A stretch of 34,533 bases of DNA, from the NCBI GenBank assembly GCA_947170225.1, contig CAMVSQ010000012.1, positions 1-34,533 of the forward strand, written 5' to 3'. Of the stretch, positions 8,403 through 20,325 are shown one piece after another. Source of the DNA: an uncultured bacterium (GTDB lineage Bacteria; Patescibacteriota; Gracilibacteria; Absconditabacterales; Absconditicoccaceae). The position numbers and the translations under genes were made by a program. Position 1 is the stretch's first letter. Every line of letters starts with the position of its first letter. Below the pieces are notes generated by a model. The model was given only the letters and a program-made list of their open reading frames with translations, had not been told where the DNA came from and ran no database searches.

Positions 8403-10049
8403 ATGACTCCTGATTTTGATATAGCAAATATTCCACACAAACCTTGAGTTTATCAGTTCAAAGATAAAAAAGGTAATATTTTGTATATCTGAAAAGCTAA
8501 AAATCTGAAAAACAGAGTTTCTCAGTACTTTAACCCAAATTCTGTCTGGAAACAAGAAATGTTGAATTTGGCAGAAACTGTAGATTTTTTTCAAGTAAAA
8601 ACAGAATCAGAAGCTCTGTATTTAGAAGATAATTTGATAAAAAAATATCAGCCACCATTCAACAATATGCTGAAATGATCAAATAGTTATGCTTATATCA
8701 AAATCACAAACGATGATTTTCCACAGATAATCATCACCAGAAACAAAATCAAAGACGGATCAAAATACATCTGACCAAAACACAATACCAGAGAATTGAA
8801 AAACTTTTTGCAGTATTTGAGGTATATCCTCAAATGGAGATGATGCAAAAAAACTGAATTCAAAAAATGAAAAGTTTGTTCAGATTGTCATTTTGGTCTG
8901 TGTCAATGACGATGCTCCAAACAATATTTCCCAGATCGTGAACAAGCAAAAAAAGAGTACTCGGACATAATTTATCTAATCGAGCAATTTTTCAGATGAA
9001 ATACAAAACCAGTAGAGCAGGAAATAAAAAAGCAGATCCAATCTGCTATTCAAGAGCAACATTTTGAGCGAGCGGCCAAACTCAGAGATATTTATCTGCA
9101 GATAGAAAATTTAGTCGAAAAGCAGACAGTGGTAATGTCCAAAGATACGACTTGATATATATGTCAGATCAGAGAAATCTCAGGTTGGCTCGTTTACACT
9201 GTGCTAAATTTTTACGAATGAAAGTTGATTGATGTGATTGTCAACAAAAAAAATAAAGAAGATTTTGACGAAAATTCAGTACTATCAGCACTGGAATCTG
9301 AGCTCGGAAATTTAGAGAAAAAAGAAATTGATGGCTCAGTATTTTACCATACAAAAAAAATCAAACTAAATAAAACACAGACAAATGATATCAATACTTT
9401 GATAGATTGATTTTTTGATTCGTATGTTGTCTGAGAATCCTTTAGAGATGAAAATATGATCAACTGACTTCTTGCCACCCTACAACAAAAATACAATCTC
9501 AAAAACTTCCCATATCAAATTGAATGTGTCGATATTTCCCATTTATCTTGAGCATATACGAGTGGTTGACTTTCATGTTTTGTATGATGAATACCAAATT
9601 ACAAACTATACCGCAAATACAAAATCACATCAAAAATTGATGTGAAATCAGGAGATGATTATGCAGCATTGACTGAAGTTATTACCAGAAGATTTCAAGA
9701 TACACAAAATTATCCAGATTTATTTATTCTTGATGGATGAAAAGGACAGCTTGGAATTCTCAGAGATTTATTAAAACAAGAACGATTTCAAAAAGTTTAT
9801 TCCAAAGTAGATTTTGTATCGTTGGGAAAATGAATAGCAAGGCACACAGGAGGAAAGCTTAAATGAGAAAAAGAAAAAATATTCAAATTCGACGATTCTT
9901 TGGAAATCCAACAAATCGATTTAGACTATGATCAAGCTGACAAAATATTGGTAAAAATCCGTGATGAAGCACATAGATTTTGTAATGCATATAGAAAAGA
10001 GCAGATGGCTTGATGATTGAAGACTCAACTCAAAAATGCGAATAAATAA
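8403..10049 (+). CDS. uvrC: Excinuclease ABC subunit C (UvrC), lacking the C-terminal HhH domain
   Basis: A 548-residue nuclease of nucleotide excision repair; with UvrB it cuts on both sides of a lesion. Residues 10-90 are the GIY-YIG 3'-nicking domain (GVYQFKD ... ILYIGKAKNLKNRV). A cysteine cluster lies near 155-175 (CSDCHFGLCQGRC), as in UvrC proteins reported to carry an iron-sulfur cluster. A UvrB-binding UVR motif follows near 200-230 (EQHFERAAKLRDIY). The RNase H-like 5'-nicking domain shows DISHLSG and VGGIPNYKLYRKYKI. The protein ends about 20 residues after the family landmark RDEAHRF, where most UvrC proteins continue with a helix-hairpin-helix domain of roughly 60-80 residues. 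No remnant of that domain follows the TAA. The start is the ATG at 8403. Confidence 0.95.
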
Positions 10050-10147
10050 TAATTTTAATGTGTTTAATAAATATAACAATAAGTCAATATTTTTTATTAA
10101 AACTTATTAAAAACAATAGATTCTATTTCCAAATTTTCATCCATTTT

Positions 10148-10199
10148 TTGATAATTTTTTTTTTTTGAATATAATTAGATTAGCTAATAATTGTTAGCT
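10148..10199 (+). promoter_or_regulatory. Promoter and leader hairpin of the solenoid protein gene
   Basis: TTGATA (10148-10153), a 16-base spacer and TATAAT (10170-10175) make a near-consensus sigma-70 promoter. The predicted start falls at about 10182, at the base of a small hairpin AGCTAA/TTAGCT (10182-10199) 30 bases before the ATG. The AT-rich stretch 10050-10147 after uvrC shows nothing else I can support. Confidence 0.65.
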
Positions 10200-10228
10200 G
10201 ATAGCATTTACAATTTTTTAAATTAATT

Positions 10229-11827
10229 ATGTCAAAACGCGGAAAACATATATTGTGTTTTATGGCTTTGTGTACACGAGTAGTCATACTTTTTATGGAG
10301 GCTTTTTCTTTTTCAAAAAAGGAAAATGCTGAAACAACAGAAACAACAAGTATTTCAAACACACATGGTGCAGCAGATATTATACTGTCCTGAGAAAATA
10401 CATCATCTTGAAGTGAAACGACAACAAATATAATAAATTCTTCACCTATTTCAGCTAATTACGACAAAAATTTATCAACCCCAAGTCCCACAAACAAATC
10501 AAAACCAAACTCTACCAACAAAGTAGAGCCATCCATAGAATTAGAATCTGTAAATATGGAAAAAATATCGCTGGATACTTTGTCATCAAATATAGCAAAC
10601 AAAACTGAAACTTTGGAATTGCTATACAAAAAAACCAATGATGAAAAAGTTTTAAAAGTATTGATAGACAATTTATTACAAGATTATCAATTTGAAAAAG
10701 TTAGATGATATCTAGCAAATATTGATATTTTTTCTTCATCAGCTATAGACAAACAAAGCTATATTTATACATATATAAACACACTGTCCATCACCGATCC
10801 AAACAGTATGAATAATTTCATAAATTTCATTGAACAAATGAAATCAAAAAATTTGATATCATCAGATGAATACTTGTTTTACAAATGATTGCAAAAAGTT
10901 TGGGACAAAGATTATGATGTGGCCATAGAAACATTTAAACAAATAACTAGTCCAGCTTATTCATGATTTACAAAACAATTGGAATCTGCGGTCTCAAATT
11001 TCAAAAGCCAAAAATGAATGCCTAGTTATTACCAAGATGCTTTAGTTTCACTCACAGCTTTGAAAAATTGATATTTCTCCATTGCAAATAAATTAGCGGT
11101 TTATTCTATTTTAGAAGACAATGACTATATTTTACCATATCAAGTTTTGGCTTATTCAAATTTCTTGACCAAAAATTGGGACAAAGCAATTTCATATTTT
11201 TTCAATTTATCATCACTGGATATAGAAAACAAAAATAAATACGATTTCTATCTATGAATTTCCTACTATCGACAATGAGAATACGAAAAATCTTTGACTA
11301 CATTATACCAATTGGTAAATGATTCTACATACAAAACAGATGTTTACAGATACTTATTACTAGACTACGAACAGCTTGGACAGACCGAAAAAATGGTCCA
11401 AATTTGGCAAAAACTCTTGTGAGAATATAATTTATCACAGTCTGATTTCAAATATTTTTATGATGTAGTATTTTTCAAACCATTTTCCAAATGAGAAAAA
11501 AGCGTAGTTTATGAAAACTATAGACAAATATCCTACGATATGGTGACAATTTGTTATGATAAATTTGGCTACAAAAATGATACATGTATATATGGAGAAG
11601 TCGGATTTAGTATCTCAAATTGATTACGAAATTCTGTAGAAGAAAATCTACTCTATTTAGCCCAAAATTACCCACAAGCAAATATTTTCCAAGCACTGTG
11701 AGATTATTACAAAAATAATAACGAAAAAGACAAAGCTAAATCAAATTACATAAAAGCAATTTCTTTGAGTGAAGATTCTACACAAAAATCAAATATCCAA
11801 AATGTTTTGTTAAAATTGATGGATTAG
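10229..11827 (+). CDS. Secreted or anchored helical-repeat (TPR-like) protein
   Basis: A 532-residue protein. The N-terminus is basic (MSKRGK) and followed by a hydrophobic segment at about residues 8-28, a likely signal or anchor. Next come about 90 residues rich in Ser, Thr, Asn and Pro, a flexible linker. The rest is helical and carries repeated patterns of the sort found in TPR-like solenoids (KVWDKDYDVAIETFKQI, NFLTKNWDKAISYFFNL and RQGEYEKSLTTLYQL, spaced regularly). I infer a protein-binding scaffold outside the membrane; partners are unknown. Glycine is mostly TGA. It has its own strong promoter and leader hairpin. Its TAG stop overlaps by a few bases the end of the convergent frameshifted gene, so there is no room for a terminator. 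Confidence 0.75.
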
Positions 11828-13196
11828 TTTGATAAATTTGAAACTATTTTTTCACACAAATATTTTAATTTTTGTATATCAGATTCAGATATTTTTGCAA
11901 GTTTTTCATTTTCTCCAGATTGCAAAGTATTCATATATTTATCAAAATTTCAATCATCTCTAGCATACAAAGCAATCAATTCACACACATCTTCGGTAGA
12001 TTTTTTTTCAGCATTATCATATTTTTCACTAGTAGACACAGAAAAAAAGCTGTTTGCCATAATTTTTGTTTAATTCTTTCACATAATCAACCAGTGTTTC
12101 GCTTCATTCTACTTTATCTTGGATCACTGCATGAGAAATTTCGTGTAGTAATATTTGAGGAATTTCAGCCTTATTTTTTGTTCAGACAATAATTTTGTTT
12201 CCTTTATCTGCTCAGTACAGATGTCATTCGCTATTTGAATTATCAGTTTCAATCTTAATTTCTGGATGATTTTTTTCCAAATATTTTACCATAGATTTTC
12301 ATTTATCTGAAAGCTCTACAAATTCAGAAACTCTATCAGACTTTTACATCCTTTTTCCCTTCAGGTCACTTATCTCCAGACTTTTTTTCTTCTTTTTTCT
12401 CCGATTTTTCTCATTTATCTTCTTTTTTTTCAGACTTAGTTTCTGTTGGTTTATCAGATTTTTTCAATGATTCCAATAATTTTTTCATATCATCATTTCA
12501 TTTTTTTAGTTCAGCATTTTCTTTTGATAATTTTTCGTTGCTAGCCAAAACATTTTTCAATTGATCCGTCAATTCTCATAATTTAGTAGTCAAACTATCC
12601 ACTTTTCATTTCAAATCTGCAACTTCTTTTGTTCAAGCAGCGGCGGTCGTCACAGCGGCAGCGGTAGCAACTTTTCATGTATCTTTTTTTCCAGAGTCTA
12701 CATTTACCCATTCTCATTTCTTTTTTCCAAATTGTAGTCTAGAAAACCGATTTTTGTCTTTTTTGATTACATCAGCAGTTTTCAATTTATCATAGGAAAA
12801 ATCCGAAATAGGTTTTTTGGAAAAAACTCTACCAAATGTAGATCTCCAAGCATTAGTCACGCTATTTTTTACAGTATTTCGGCTGTTTACCACTCCATTT
12901 ACAGCGGGAGTAATTATAGATCTTATTCATCATTCCACAGCAGTTCATGTAGCGATTACAGGACTCAAAATCACATTTCAAATTTTGTGATACCATTTTC
13001 ATTTTGTCCAAGAATCTACAAAAACATTTTTTATATCGTGTGCTGTATTTTTTGCCACATCCAAAATGTCTTTTGGTAGTGCTACAGCAGTGTCAATTAT
13101 ATCAGTAGCAGTGTTTAGAGCAGTACCAGCTACTCTAGGAGCTATCATAGCTGTATTTCCCAATCTATTTCAAAAATTTTTAGCTTTTTCTCACAT
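11824..13196 (-). pseudogene. HExxH (metallopeptidase-like) protein with two frameshifts
   Basis: Three frames join into one protein of about 455 residues. Frame 1 (13196-12333, 287 codons) has an amphipathic Ala/Gly-rich N-terminus (PRVAGTALNTATDI and similar), a TTAAA-type Ala/Thr stretch, a coiled coil near 195-245 and a Lys/Glu-rich linker, then stops at TAG. One extra base at about 12341 moves to frame 2, which holds LLHEISHAVIQ, an HExxH zinc motif with following helix. An extra base in a seven-base homopolymer (12042-12048) moves to frame 3, which holds STEDVCELIALYARDD, a plausible third-ligand helix, and runs to TAA at 11824. Both lesions are +1. They may be true decay, an assembly error in homopolymers, or recoding. 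The start ATG at 13196 is preceded by a good divergent promoter. Confidence 0.65.
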
Positions 13197-13230
13197 TTGG
13201 AAAAATAAACCAAATAAAATTTTATACTCT

Positions 13231-13258
13231 ATTATATATATTTTTTTCAATTTGTCAA
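13231..13258 (-). promoter_or_regulatory. Consensus sigma-70 promoter (leftward) for the HExxH gene
   Basis: On the minus strand TTGACA (13258-13253), a 16-base spacer and TATAAT (13236-13231), both hexamers perfect. The start site should lie near 13224, 28 bases before the ATG. It mirrors the rightward promoter at 13287-13315. Confidence 0.8.
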
Positions 13259-13286
13259 ATAAAAATAGACTTTTTAGGGTGAAATT

Positions 13287-13315
13287 TTGACAAATAAAAA
13301 AATTTGTAGTATAAT
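13287..13315 (+). promoter_or_regulatory. Consensus sigma-70 promoter (rightward) for the coiled-coil operon
   Basis: TTGACA (13287-13292), exactly 17 bases, TATAAT (13310-13315): a perfect match to the bacterial housekeeping consensus. The start site should lie near 13322, 28 bases before the ATG at 13350. The -35 boxes of the two promoters are 28 bases apart and form part of an inverted TTTGTCAAA/TTTGACAAA pair. One regulator could control both. Confidence 0.85.
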
Positions 13316-13349
13316 AATGTATAGGATTTTATATATTAAACCAAAAAAA

Positions 13350-14195
13350 ATGGTAAATACCATCAATAACTCCACAAATAGTGAGATTGATTCACTAAAA
13401 AAACATCGAGAATCTCTATCCCAATGAGCATTACAACAAGAAATGGGAATCTATTATGCCAAATGAGATTTTGAAAAATGAGATGCTTTGAGGCAATTTA
13501 TACAAGAAAAAAACAATCCTTCGGCAGTAGAACAAAAAAGCAAAGTTTTTGAGGAAAAATATCAAAAAATGCAGGATGAAATAGATGAAATTAGAAAAAA
13601 ATATGAACAGGAGAGAAAAAATATTTCAAAATGAACCAAAAATTTTATAGAAAATCAAAAGGAGGAAGAAAGAGCCGTAAACGAAAAAATGAGACAATTT
13701 TTTTCTCAAGATATGCAAAATTTTGTTTCAAGTACAAATGAAGATATAAATGAACTAAAACAGAGCAAAGATAGCCAAATTGACGACTTAAAAGCTCAAC
13801 TTTCGTGAATCGTCACCAAATGACCAAAACTTTGAGAATATCTTTCATTAAAAAGGAGGAGATTGGTCTCAATAAATGATAAAATTGAAAATTTAAAAAC
13901 TGGAGAAGACAAAGAAAATTATCCAAAAAATGTTTTAATTTATTTGATGGCATTGACAAACCGTTCTTTGTTTTGAGCTAGACAATGGGCAAACAGGCAA
14001 GGGATCAAATTGACATGGAGACGAAAGTCTGAAGACATAAAAAAACATTTAGAGACGATTGAAGATAAATTGAGGGTGACAGACAAAGATTCTCTATGGA
14101 CAAAATGACTCAAAACTCAATTACAACAGCACCTTTTGGATGCTAAACAGGCCTATGTAGAAAAACAAAGACAAAGTGTAGGTTTGACAGCATAA
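13350..14195 (+). CDS. Coiled-coil protein of unknown function
   Basis: A 281-residue, highly charged soluble protein with no signal peptide. Residues 60-165 are predicted long helix (EEKYQKMQDEIDEIRKKYEQ and onward), rich in Lys, Glu and Gln. A second helical section covers about 185-275 and contains a short hydrophobic stretch (NVLIYLMALTNRSLFGARQW) that is not long enough to be a sure membrane helix. No known domain was recognised. It is the first gene after the perfect promoter at 13287-13315. The next two genes follow after 28 and 23 bases, so all three are likely cotranscribed, ending at the terminator 17222-17257. Confidence 0.8.
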
Positions 14196-14223
14196 AAAAT
14201 TTTTACCAATTAAATCAAAAAAA

Positions 14224-14529
14224 ATGATAAAAACATTAAACGAGGCAAAAGAATATATGTTTGACAGAATCCAAAAAATATCTGGAGAGCCCGTAGATGA
14301 AACTGAAAAAGCAATAGTCTCTACTTTACTAGAAGAAAATTTTTATGAAAAAATCTGATCAGTAATTAGTGAAGAAGAAATAGCACAAATGCAAGCTCAA
14401 GATGACAACGATTTGGAATGAAAACTTTTTTATAAAATACCAAATTATGTATCCATATTAGAAGAAACTACAGCTGAAGTTTTAGCCGATTATTTAAGTC
14501 CAGATATTACAGAAAATACTGATGAATAG
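14224..14529 (+). CDS. Small acidic protein
   Basis: A 101-residue protein, strongly acidic toward the C-terminus (ISEEEIAQMQAQDDNDLEG, then LSPDITENTDE). It is all helical by eye and has no membrane segment. It resembles in size, charge and layout the 107-residue protein at 20326-20649, which likewise sits beside a very large gene of the same block. The pair may be paralogous chaperone-like or partner proteins of the large products, but that is inference from size, acidity and position only. Only two TGA codons need reassignment. Confidence 0.75.
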
Positions 14530-14552
14530 TTTATTTTTTTTAATTTATAGAC

Positions 14553-17210
14553 ATGGCAGACAATAGTAGAGCAAAGTCACATTTGGATCAAGTGGAAACC
14601 AAATTAAATCGTATAGATGATATAGATAGTATAAATGCAGTAGTCGCAGCAAGATCTTTGGATCTGTTTAGAAATTTGACATCCAAAAATCTTTTTGTAG
14701 ATGAAGATGTAAAATCGTCTTTGGCTACTATCAAAAATCAATTGGATACACAATTAGTCTCAGATGCAAATAGTAGGATTTGATATTTGACTACAGAATT
14801 GGCATGATTACCTGCCAATCCATGAAATGCTACCAGAAGAGCAGCGATAGCTAGAGAAATTTCCAATCTCCATAGGATAGTAGATACTACATGAAATAGG
14901 ATGCCATGAATAACAAATAGATATGATGAATATTCTAGATTACTTACATTTGCAAATTATTTCAATCTTTCTTGAAATCTTACAGATCTAAATATCAATA
15001 CATCTACTACTCCAGTTTCATGAACTACAGTTGTAAATTTATCTAATTTTGTAAATACTTGAGCACCTACTCCAAATTACGAACTTTGTGATGAACAATG
15101 AAATAAACTGCCACAAACATGATGAAATTACAAAATCAATATATGATGACAAGAGTATACATTATGATGAATTCCACCTTTATGATGAAATTTGGATTGT
15201 AGTGCTATGACTATAAGTCCAGCCCTTTTGAATTCTCCACTGGAAGTTGCACTTTCTATCAATGCAGTGTACAAAGATACACCAACAGGTACAAATGTCC
15301 AATGAGTAAATGTCGTCTGCAACAAAAAATTTAAACTAAAATTAAACGATGGAAATATCCCATTGAACGACATCGCCCGTGGTGTACAATTTGATAATTA
15401 CAACAACACACTGCCTGTATGACACAAAATATGAGATACAGTAGAGACAAATTTTGCTACAAATAGGTACAAAATTGAAAGAAAAGTATTGGAAAAAATT
15501 TTGAAAAAAAATGGATGAACAAAATTTGATACATTAAATCCAAAGCAAAAAGAGGATTTTTATCAAAGGATCAGAAATCAAGTTTTGTGATGATGAGTGC
15601 CATATTTTGACAATATCTACAATGTGGAAAATATAAATATCCCAGCTGATAGATATGAAGCATACAAAAACCGATTTATAGCAGACTGAAAAGATCGAAA
15701 CAAATGAGATAATATCAAAAAAAATGCAAATTATATCGCTTTAATCCACAATACTGTGACAGACAAAATTGATGATTTCTTTTGATCTAAACTTGAAAAT
15801 TTTATGTGAAAATTACCAGAAGAAACCCGCCTAAAATCAGAATTGACAAGATTTTTGGACGAAATAGAAAAAAACAAATTAGACGATGATCTCAATACTC
15901 GTGTAAATACAGATGTTTCAAGGAAAAATCACAAAATGGACAAATGACCACGGTCCTTGCTACACAATAGAGATACAAATTATATGAGATTTTTTTCAAA
16001 CTCTTCAACAAGTGTTAGATGACAAAAAGTAGATATAAAAACAAATACAGACCCAAATTCTATCGACAATCTAGAGCCAGTGAAATACGATATGGATGTA
16101 AATATTACCTGAAAAAATAATATTTCAGTAGAAATTAAAATCGAATGAACAAACGAAGTTATAAAACATAAATCTGGTGAACCATCAGCTTTGATCCGCA
16201 AAATTATGAGAGATCAGAGAATTAAATATTGAAAAGCTAGGGCTCATATTGGATTTAATGTTTACAAAGCTATGGTCCAAATGGCAAAAGAAAAAGATAT
16301 TAGCCTACAATACCGTGATAATGCAAATCATACCAGATTTATTGATATTGAAAATGGAAATATAGTAGTTAGACAGATTGACAATCTGACAACATTATCC
16401 AGAGAAGATTCAAAAATAATTTTTGATCAAGAAAAATTTTTGAATTCAAATGAATTTGACAAAGTTAATCATAATTGAGCTCTCAGGCAATGATTGGACA
16501 AAATTTGAATTCATTTCAATCTAGCAATGAATCAACTACACAAACAGTATCGCAAATGAGTAGAAAAGAGATTTGGTTCTCTTATTTCATCAAAAAGTAG
16601 GATGACTTTGCCGACATCATTTTGGCTTTCTCCAGTCAAAAAAATATTAAATTTAGGAGATATTTCCAAATTTGATTTCAATACTACGGTTCAATCTGGA
16701 TGAAAAAATATAAACATAGATTTCAAAAAAAATAAATTTACCATCAATATGGAATGATTAAAAAAACCGCTTTCATCCAGAGATTTGTGAAAAATATTAA
16801 ATCATAGACAAAAAAGGATGAGAGTATTTGATGGTATGGAGAGAGATATCGTTGAATGAATCTATTCTGCTTTAATTTCCAAACTCAGAGAAAATTCAAA
16901 GATAAATCGTACAGATTTTTGAGTAAAAGATGATATTACTGGAAATATGTATGTTTTGGATCAAGATGGAGAATTTGGCATGATTACCAGAGAAGATTTA
17001 AAATCAATAAGTAATCCAATCAGATGAGTTAGCTGGAAAAATTTTGGATCCTTGAGCCAATTAAAATTATCATGAGTGACTGTCAGAAAATTGGAAGAAA
17101 AACAAGTAAAAGAATTGATGAAAAACCCATTCCTCATGCAAAGACTTGTAAAAGCCATGAATCAGAGAATGTGATTTGGAGAAAGTATAAAAGCAATGTT
17201 TCGTAAATAA
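14553..17210 (+). CDS. Large protein of unknown function (885 residues)
   Basis: One open frame under code 25 of 885 residues. The ATG at 14553 follows the small acidic gene by 23 bases. Residues 1-130 are helical. Residues about 140-280 are beta-rich and contain paired strand segments and several Cys (YELCDEQGNKL, LDCSAMTISP, VVCNKKFKLKL), reminiscent of Ig-like modules. Residues 290-450 are helical and basic. The C-terminal half mixes helix with short beta patches (INIDFKKNKFTINMEGL) and ends with a basic tail. I see no signal peptide and no clear membrane helix, and no enzyme motif. Glycines are overwhelmingly TGA, including runs of two and three. It is the last gene of its unit. Function unknown; an assembled or injected structure is possible but unsupported. 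Confidence 0.8.
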
Positions 17211-17221
17211 ATAAAATATAG

Positions 17222-17257
17222 AAAATCTAGATATCATTTGTGTGTCTAGATTTTTTT
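17222..17257 (+). terminator. Rho-independent terminator after the 885-residue gene
   Basis: AAATCTAGA/TCTAGATTT with a 13-base loop followed by T7, 12 bases after the stop codon. Confidence 0.85.
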
Positions 17258-17287
17258 ATAAAAACAAAAAAAGTCAAGATATGTATG

Positions 17288-17335
17288 GCAAAAATTCGTT
17301 AGATTTTTGCATTTTTTAGTTTTTTTGGATAAAAT
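17288..17335 (+). promoter_or_regulatory. Hairpin and promoter before the 967-residue gene
   Basis: A second hairpin GCAAAAAT/ATTTTTGC (17288-17310) runs into a T-rich stretch. It overlaps a possible promoter, TTGCAT (17307-17312), 17 bases, TAAAAT (17330-17335), with a start about 30 bases before the ATG. The two readings are not exclusive. This fills the 160-base gap between the large genes. Confidence 0.45.
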
Positions 17336-17371
17336 TGTATATGGAAAAATTTTAATTATTATTCGGGTAAA

Positions 17372-20275
17372 ATGGACAATAAAAAAACTTACGAATCAAT
17401 TGGAAATCATTTAGAAGATAGGCTCAAAAAGGACACAAGAGTAGTAGAATGAATCAAATGACAACTTTTTGATGTACTTACACTTTGAGATGATGAAAGC
17501 AGTCGTAAAGAAATTTGTGAAAATATAGAAAAAGAATTAGATGAAAGGATAACAAGATTACAAACCAAAAAAAATCAATCTTGAATGGATAAAAAACAAA
17601 TAGAAAACTTAAAAAGACTAAAAAATGATGTTCAAAAAAGAAAAAATGAAAACAGAAAAACAGAACCAGATCCATCATATTATATCAATTTAGATAGAAA
17701 ACAAGACAATTTTGACGCAAAAGTGATAGAAAATGTATGAAATAGTGTTATTTTACGAACAAAAACACACAATAACTTTCCAAATGAAGCACTGGTAAAT
17801 AGAATATCCAAAAATAATGAATATAACAAACAACTGGTGGATCATCTGGAATCTGAAATATGAAAAATAAGTGACACAATACACAAAACTAATTTGCAAA
17901 AAATCATTGACGAGCTAAAAAATATGCATACAACTCCTGTATCAGCTCCGACCACTTCAACCACATCTGTATCAACATCTACTGAAGATGTAGTAATAAA
18001 TGCAACAATTTCGGATATGTGAGCGGATGTGCTAAAAGAAAAAGTAGCACACAATGTAGAAGAAGAATTGAGAAAAGAATACAAAGAAATTGCAAAATGA
18101 AATGTATTCAAAAGAGCATATTTTTTCCTAGCAAGATGACAAATGAGAAATAAGAGAATCAAAGATGAAATGAAAAAAATATCTGGAAAAGCATTTACTG
18201 GGGATACTACAATTGATACTCATACACAAAATGCTACAGATCGCCATGAACTAGAAAAAGCAACTTCATTGGACGATAAAATAAAAAATATTGATGAATC
18301 TTCCAATATTATCTACCAAAATTCACAAATCGATGATCTATGCAAAAGATATATCCAATCTTATTGAGTCACCCCAATGAGTGATGCTCAATTTCAGACA
18401 GAATTCAACAATATTTTACAAAGTGATACAGCATTGAAAGCAGAATTAGACAAAGCAAAAGTTACTCATATGGGTACAAATATCCTTTTGAAAATGAAAC
18501 AAAAATGTGAACGAAAAGATCTGGTTTCTCAAGTTTCAAATAACTTGGAAAATTACGACAGGACAAAAGCCAATAGCTATATAGATAATATAAATATTGC
18601 TATACAAAATTATATAAAAAACTACCAAGATAATTCAAAAGAATTATTAAATGTATACAATGATTATCTTTCAGACAAAACTGACACTACCAAATTAGAC
18701 GCTCTCAAAAATTACCTAAATCACCAAAAATCAGTCATGGCACTGACCACAAATAATATAAAAATAAAATTAGATATAGTAAAATGATGAAAATCTGCAT
18801 ACCAGATCGACAACAAAGACCGTGAAAAATGATGGAAATACAGACTTGGACATTGGATGGACAGACATCCAGTTTGGACTACAGTTGGTACAGTATGAGC
18901 AAGTATTGGATTGTGAGCTCTTACATGATGACTTTGAACTGTGGCTTCTGCTATAGTTTCTACAGCATGATTTGCAGGTATAGTATGAACTACAAATGCA
19001 GTCAAAAAATGGACTCACCATACCAAAGAGCAAAATACACACGAAAAAGATTTGGTCACAGATCATGCAAACGAAATGAGAAAAGTGCAAGAGCGGATTG
19101 ATACGATGAATAATTGAAGATGATGGAAAAAATACAAAGCAAAAAGACAGCTGAAATTATACCATGAAACAACCCAAAGCAAAATCGCGATTACAAATAT
19201 CCTTTCTGATGATATAATAAATATTTCATCCAAAATTTGAGTTTTGTCTCCAGATGATGAAAATAGATTGAAATATAGTTTGATGGAGTGACGAGCAAGA
19301 CTAAAATATTATAGAGAAGTTTGACACAATTTCCTTGCTTCAAACGATAGATCCAAAACAGAAGAAGATTTCAACAAATTAGAAAAATCCATATTTTTGT
19401 GAGTCGATAAATTATGAGCGGCAGGCCTATCGGATATTGAATCTTATTCCGCACAAAATAATTTATCTAGGACTGTATCATTCAATGATATATATAATGA
19501 AATAAAAGATGATTTTGTCAAAACAGACAAGACATTTAGAGACAGAAGGAGAAATTTATCCATTAAATACTGAGTTTGCACAGCATGACTTTCCGCATTA
19601 ACGGCACTTGGTATGCAATATATCACTCATTCGTGAGTCTTTGCATGAAAATGAACTGAAGCGGTCGCATGATATAATTCAACTAATTCTATGTCAGATA
19701 ATTTTGAATTATGAAAGCATGAATTATTGGATACCTGAACCAGAAATGAAATATACAATGGTACAAAAAATGCACTTTCTGGAGCTCCAGACGGTTCAAC
19801 ATTAAATATTCACTATTGAGCAGGAACAGATGCTACAGGATTTATAAATACTCCGCCTTCCTCAACAGATTTAGCTACAAAAATCCAAACAGTATCCGAT
19901 AATATCAATTGAATGTCTGGTTTGACAGCATGAGACAAAGCTACATTCGTCAAAGAAGTGGCAAATCTATCATGAGGTCAATGAACAAACGGAGTACTAC
20001 AAAATATGAGACATGCAGAATTCCTTGAACAGGCGGCACAAGCTCTTTCAGATTCATGACAATCTGGTAAAATGGCGGTTTCTCTGATTCATGACTCATG
20101 ATTAGATGTGGTTTGAACTACTGTCCATAGTGCACCAGATAGAGTAGTAAACGGAATGATTGAAATTACAAAAGCTGAAATTCCATGAAAAACACCAAAA
20201 ACTTGGTGAAAACGATTGATGGGTATGCCAACATTTTTCAATACATTCAAAGATAGAGAAAAACCAGTTGCATAA
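17372..20275 (+). CDS. Large protein of unknown function (967 residues) with internal glycine-rich hydrophobic segments
   Basis: A 967-residue protein open only under code 25. Residues 1-190 are charged helix/coiled coil. A Thr/Ser/Pro/Val linker lies near 190-210. More helix follows to about 500. A Gly/Ala-rich hydrophobic segment lies at about 505-545 (VGASIGLGALTGGLGTVASA), most of whose glycines are TGA. A second helical region contains another hydrophobic stretch near 735-755 (CTAGLSALTALGMQYI). A Ser/Gly-rich region of low charge precedes the basic C-terminus. Long coiled coils around glycine-rich hydrophobic hairpins recall tape-measure, colicin and pore-forming proteins, but no family motif is present, so this is analogy only. 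There is no N-terminal signal. It is followed by the 107-residue acidic gene after 50 bases and then a terminator. Confidence 0.8.
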
Positions 20276-20325
20276 CACATCAAAAATATTACAAACAAAT
20301 AAATTTACATATAAAAAATACACAA

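Noticed and set aside
17372-20275. Prophage tape-measure protein
   Set aside because: Long coiled coil with glycine-rich hydrophobic segments is suggestive, but no capsid, terminase, portal, tail or integrase gene is nearby.
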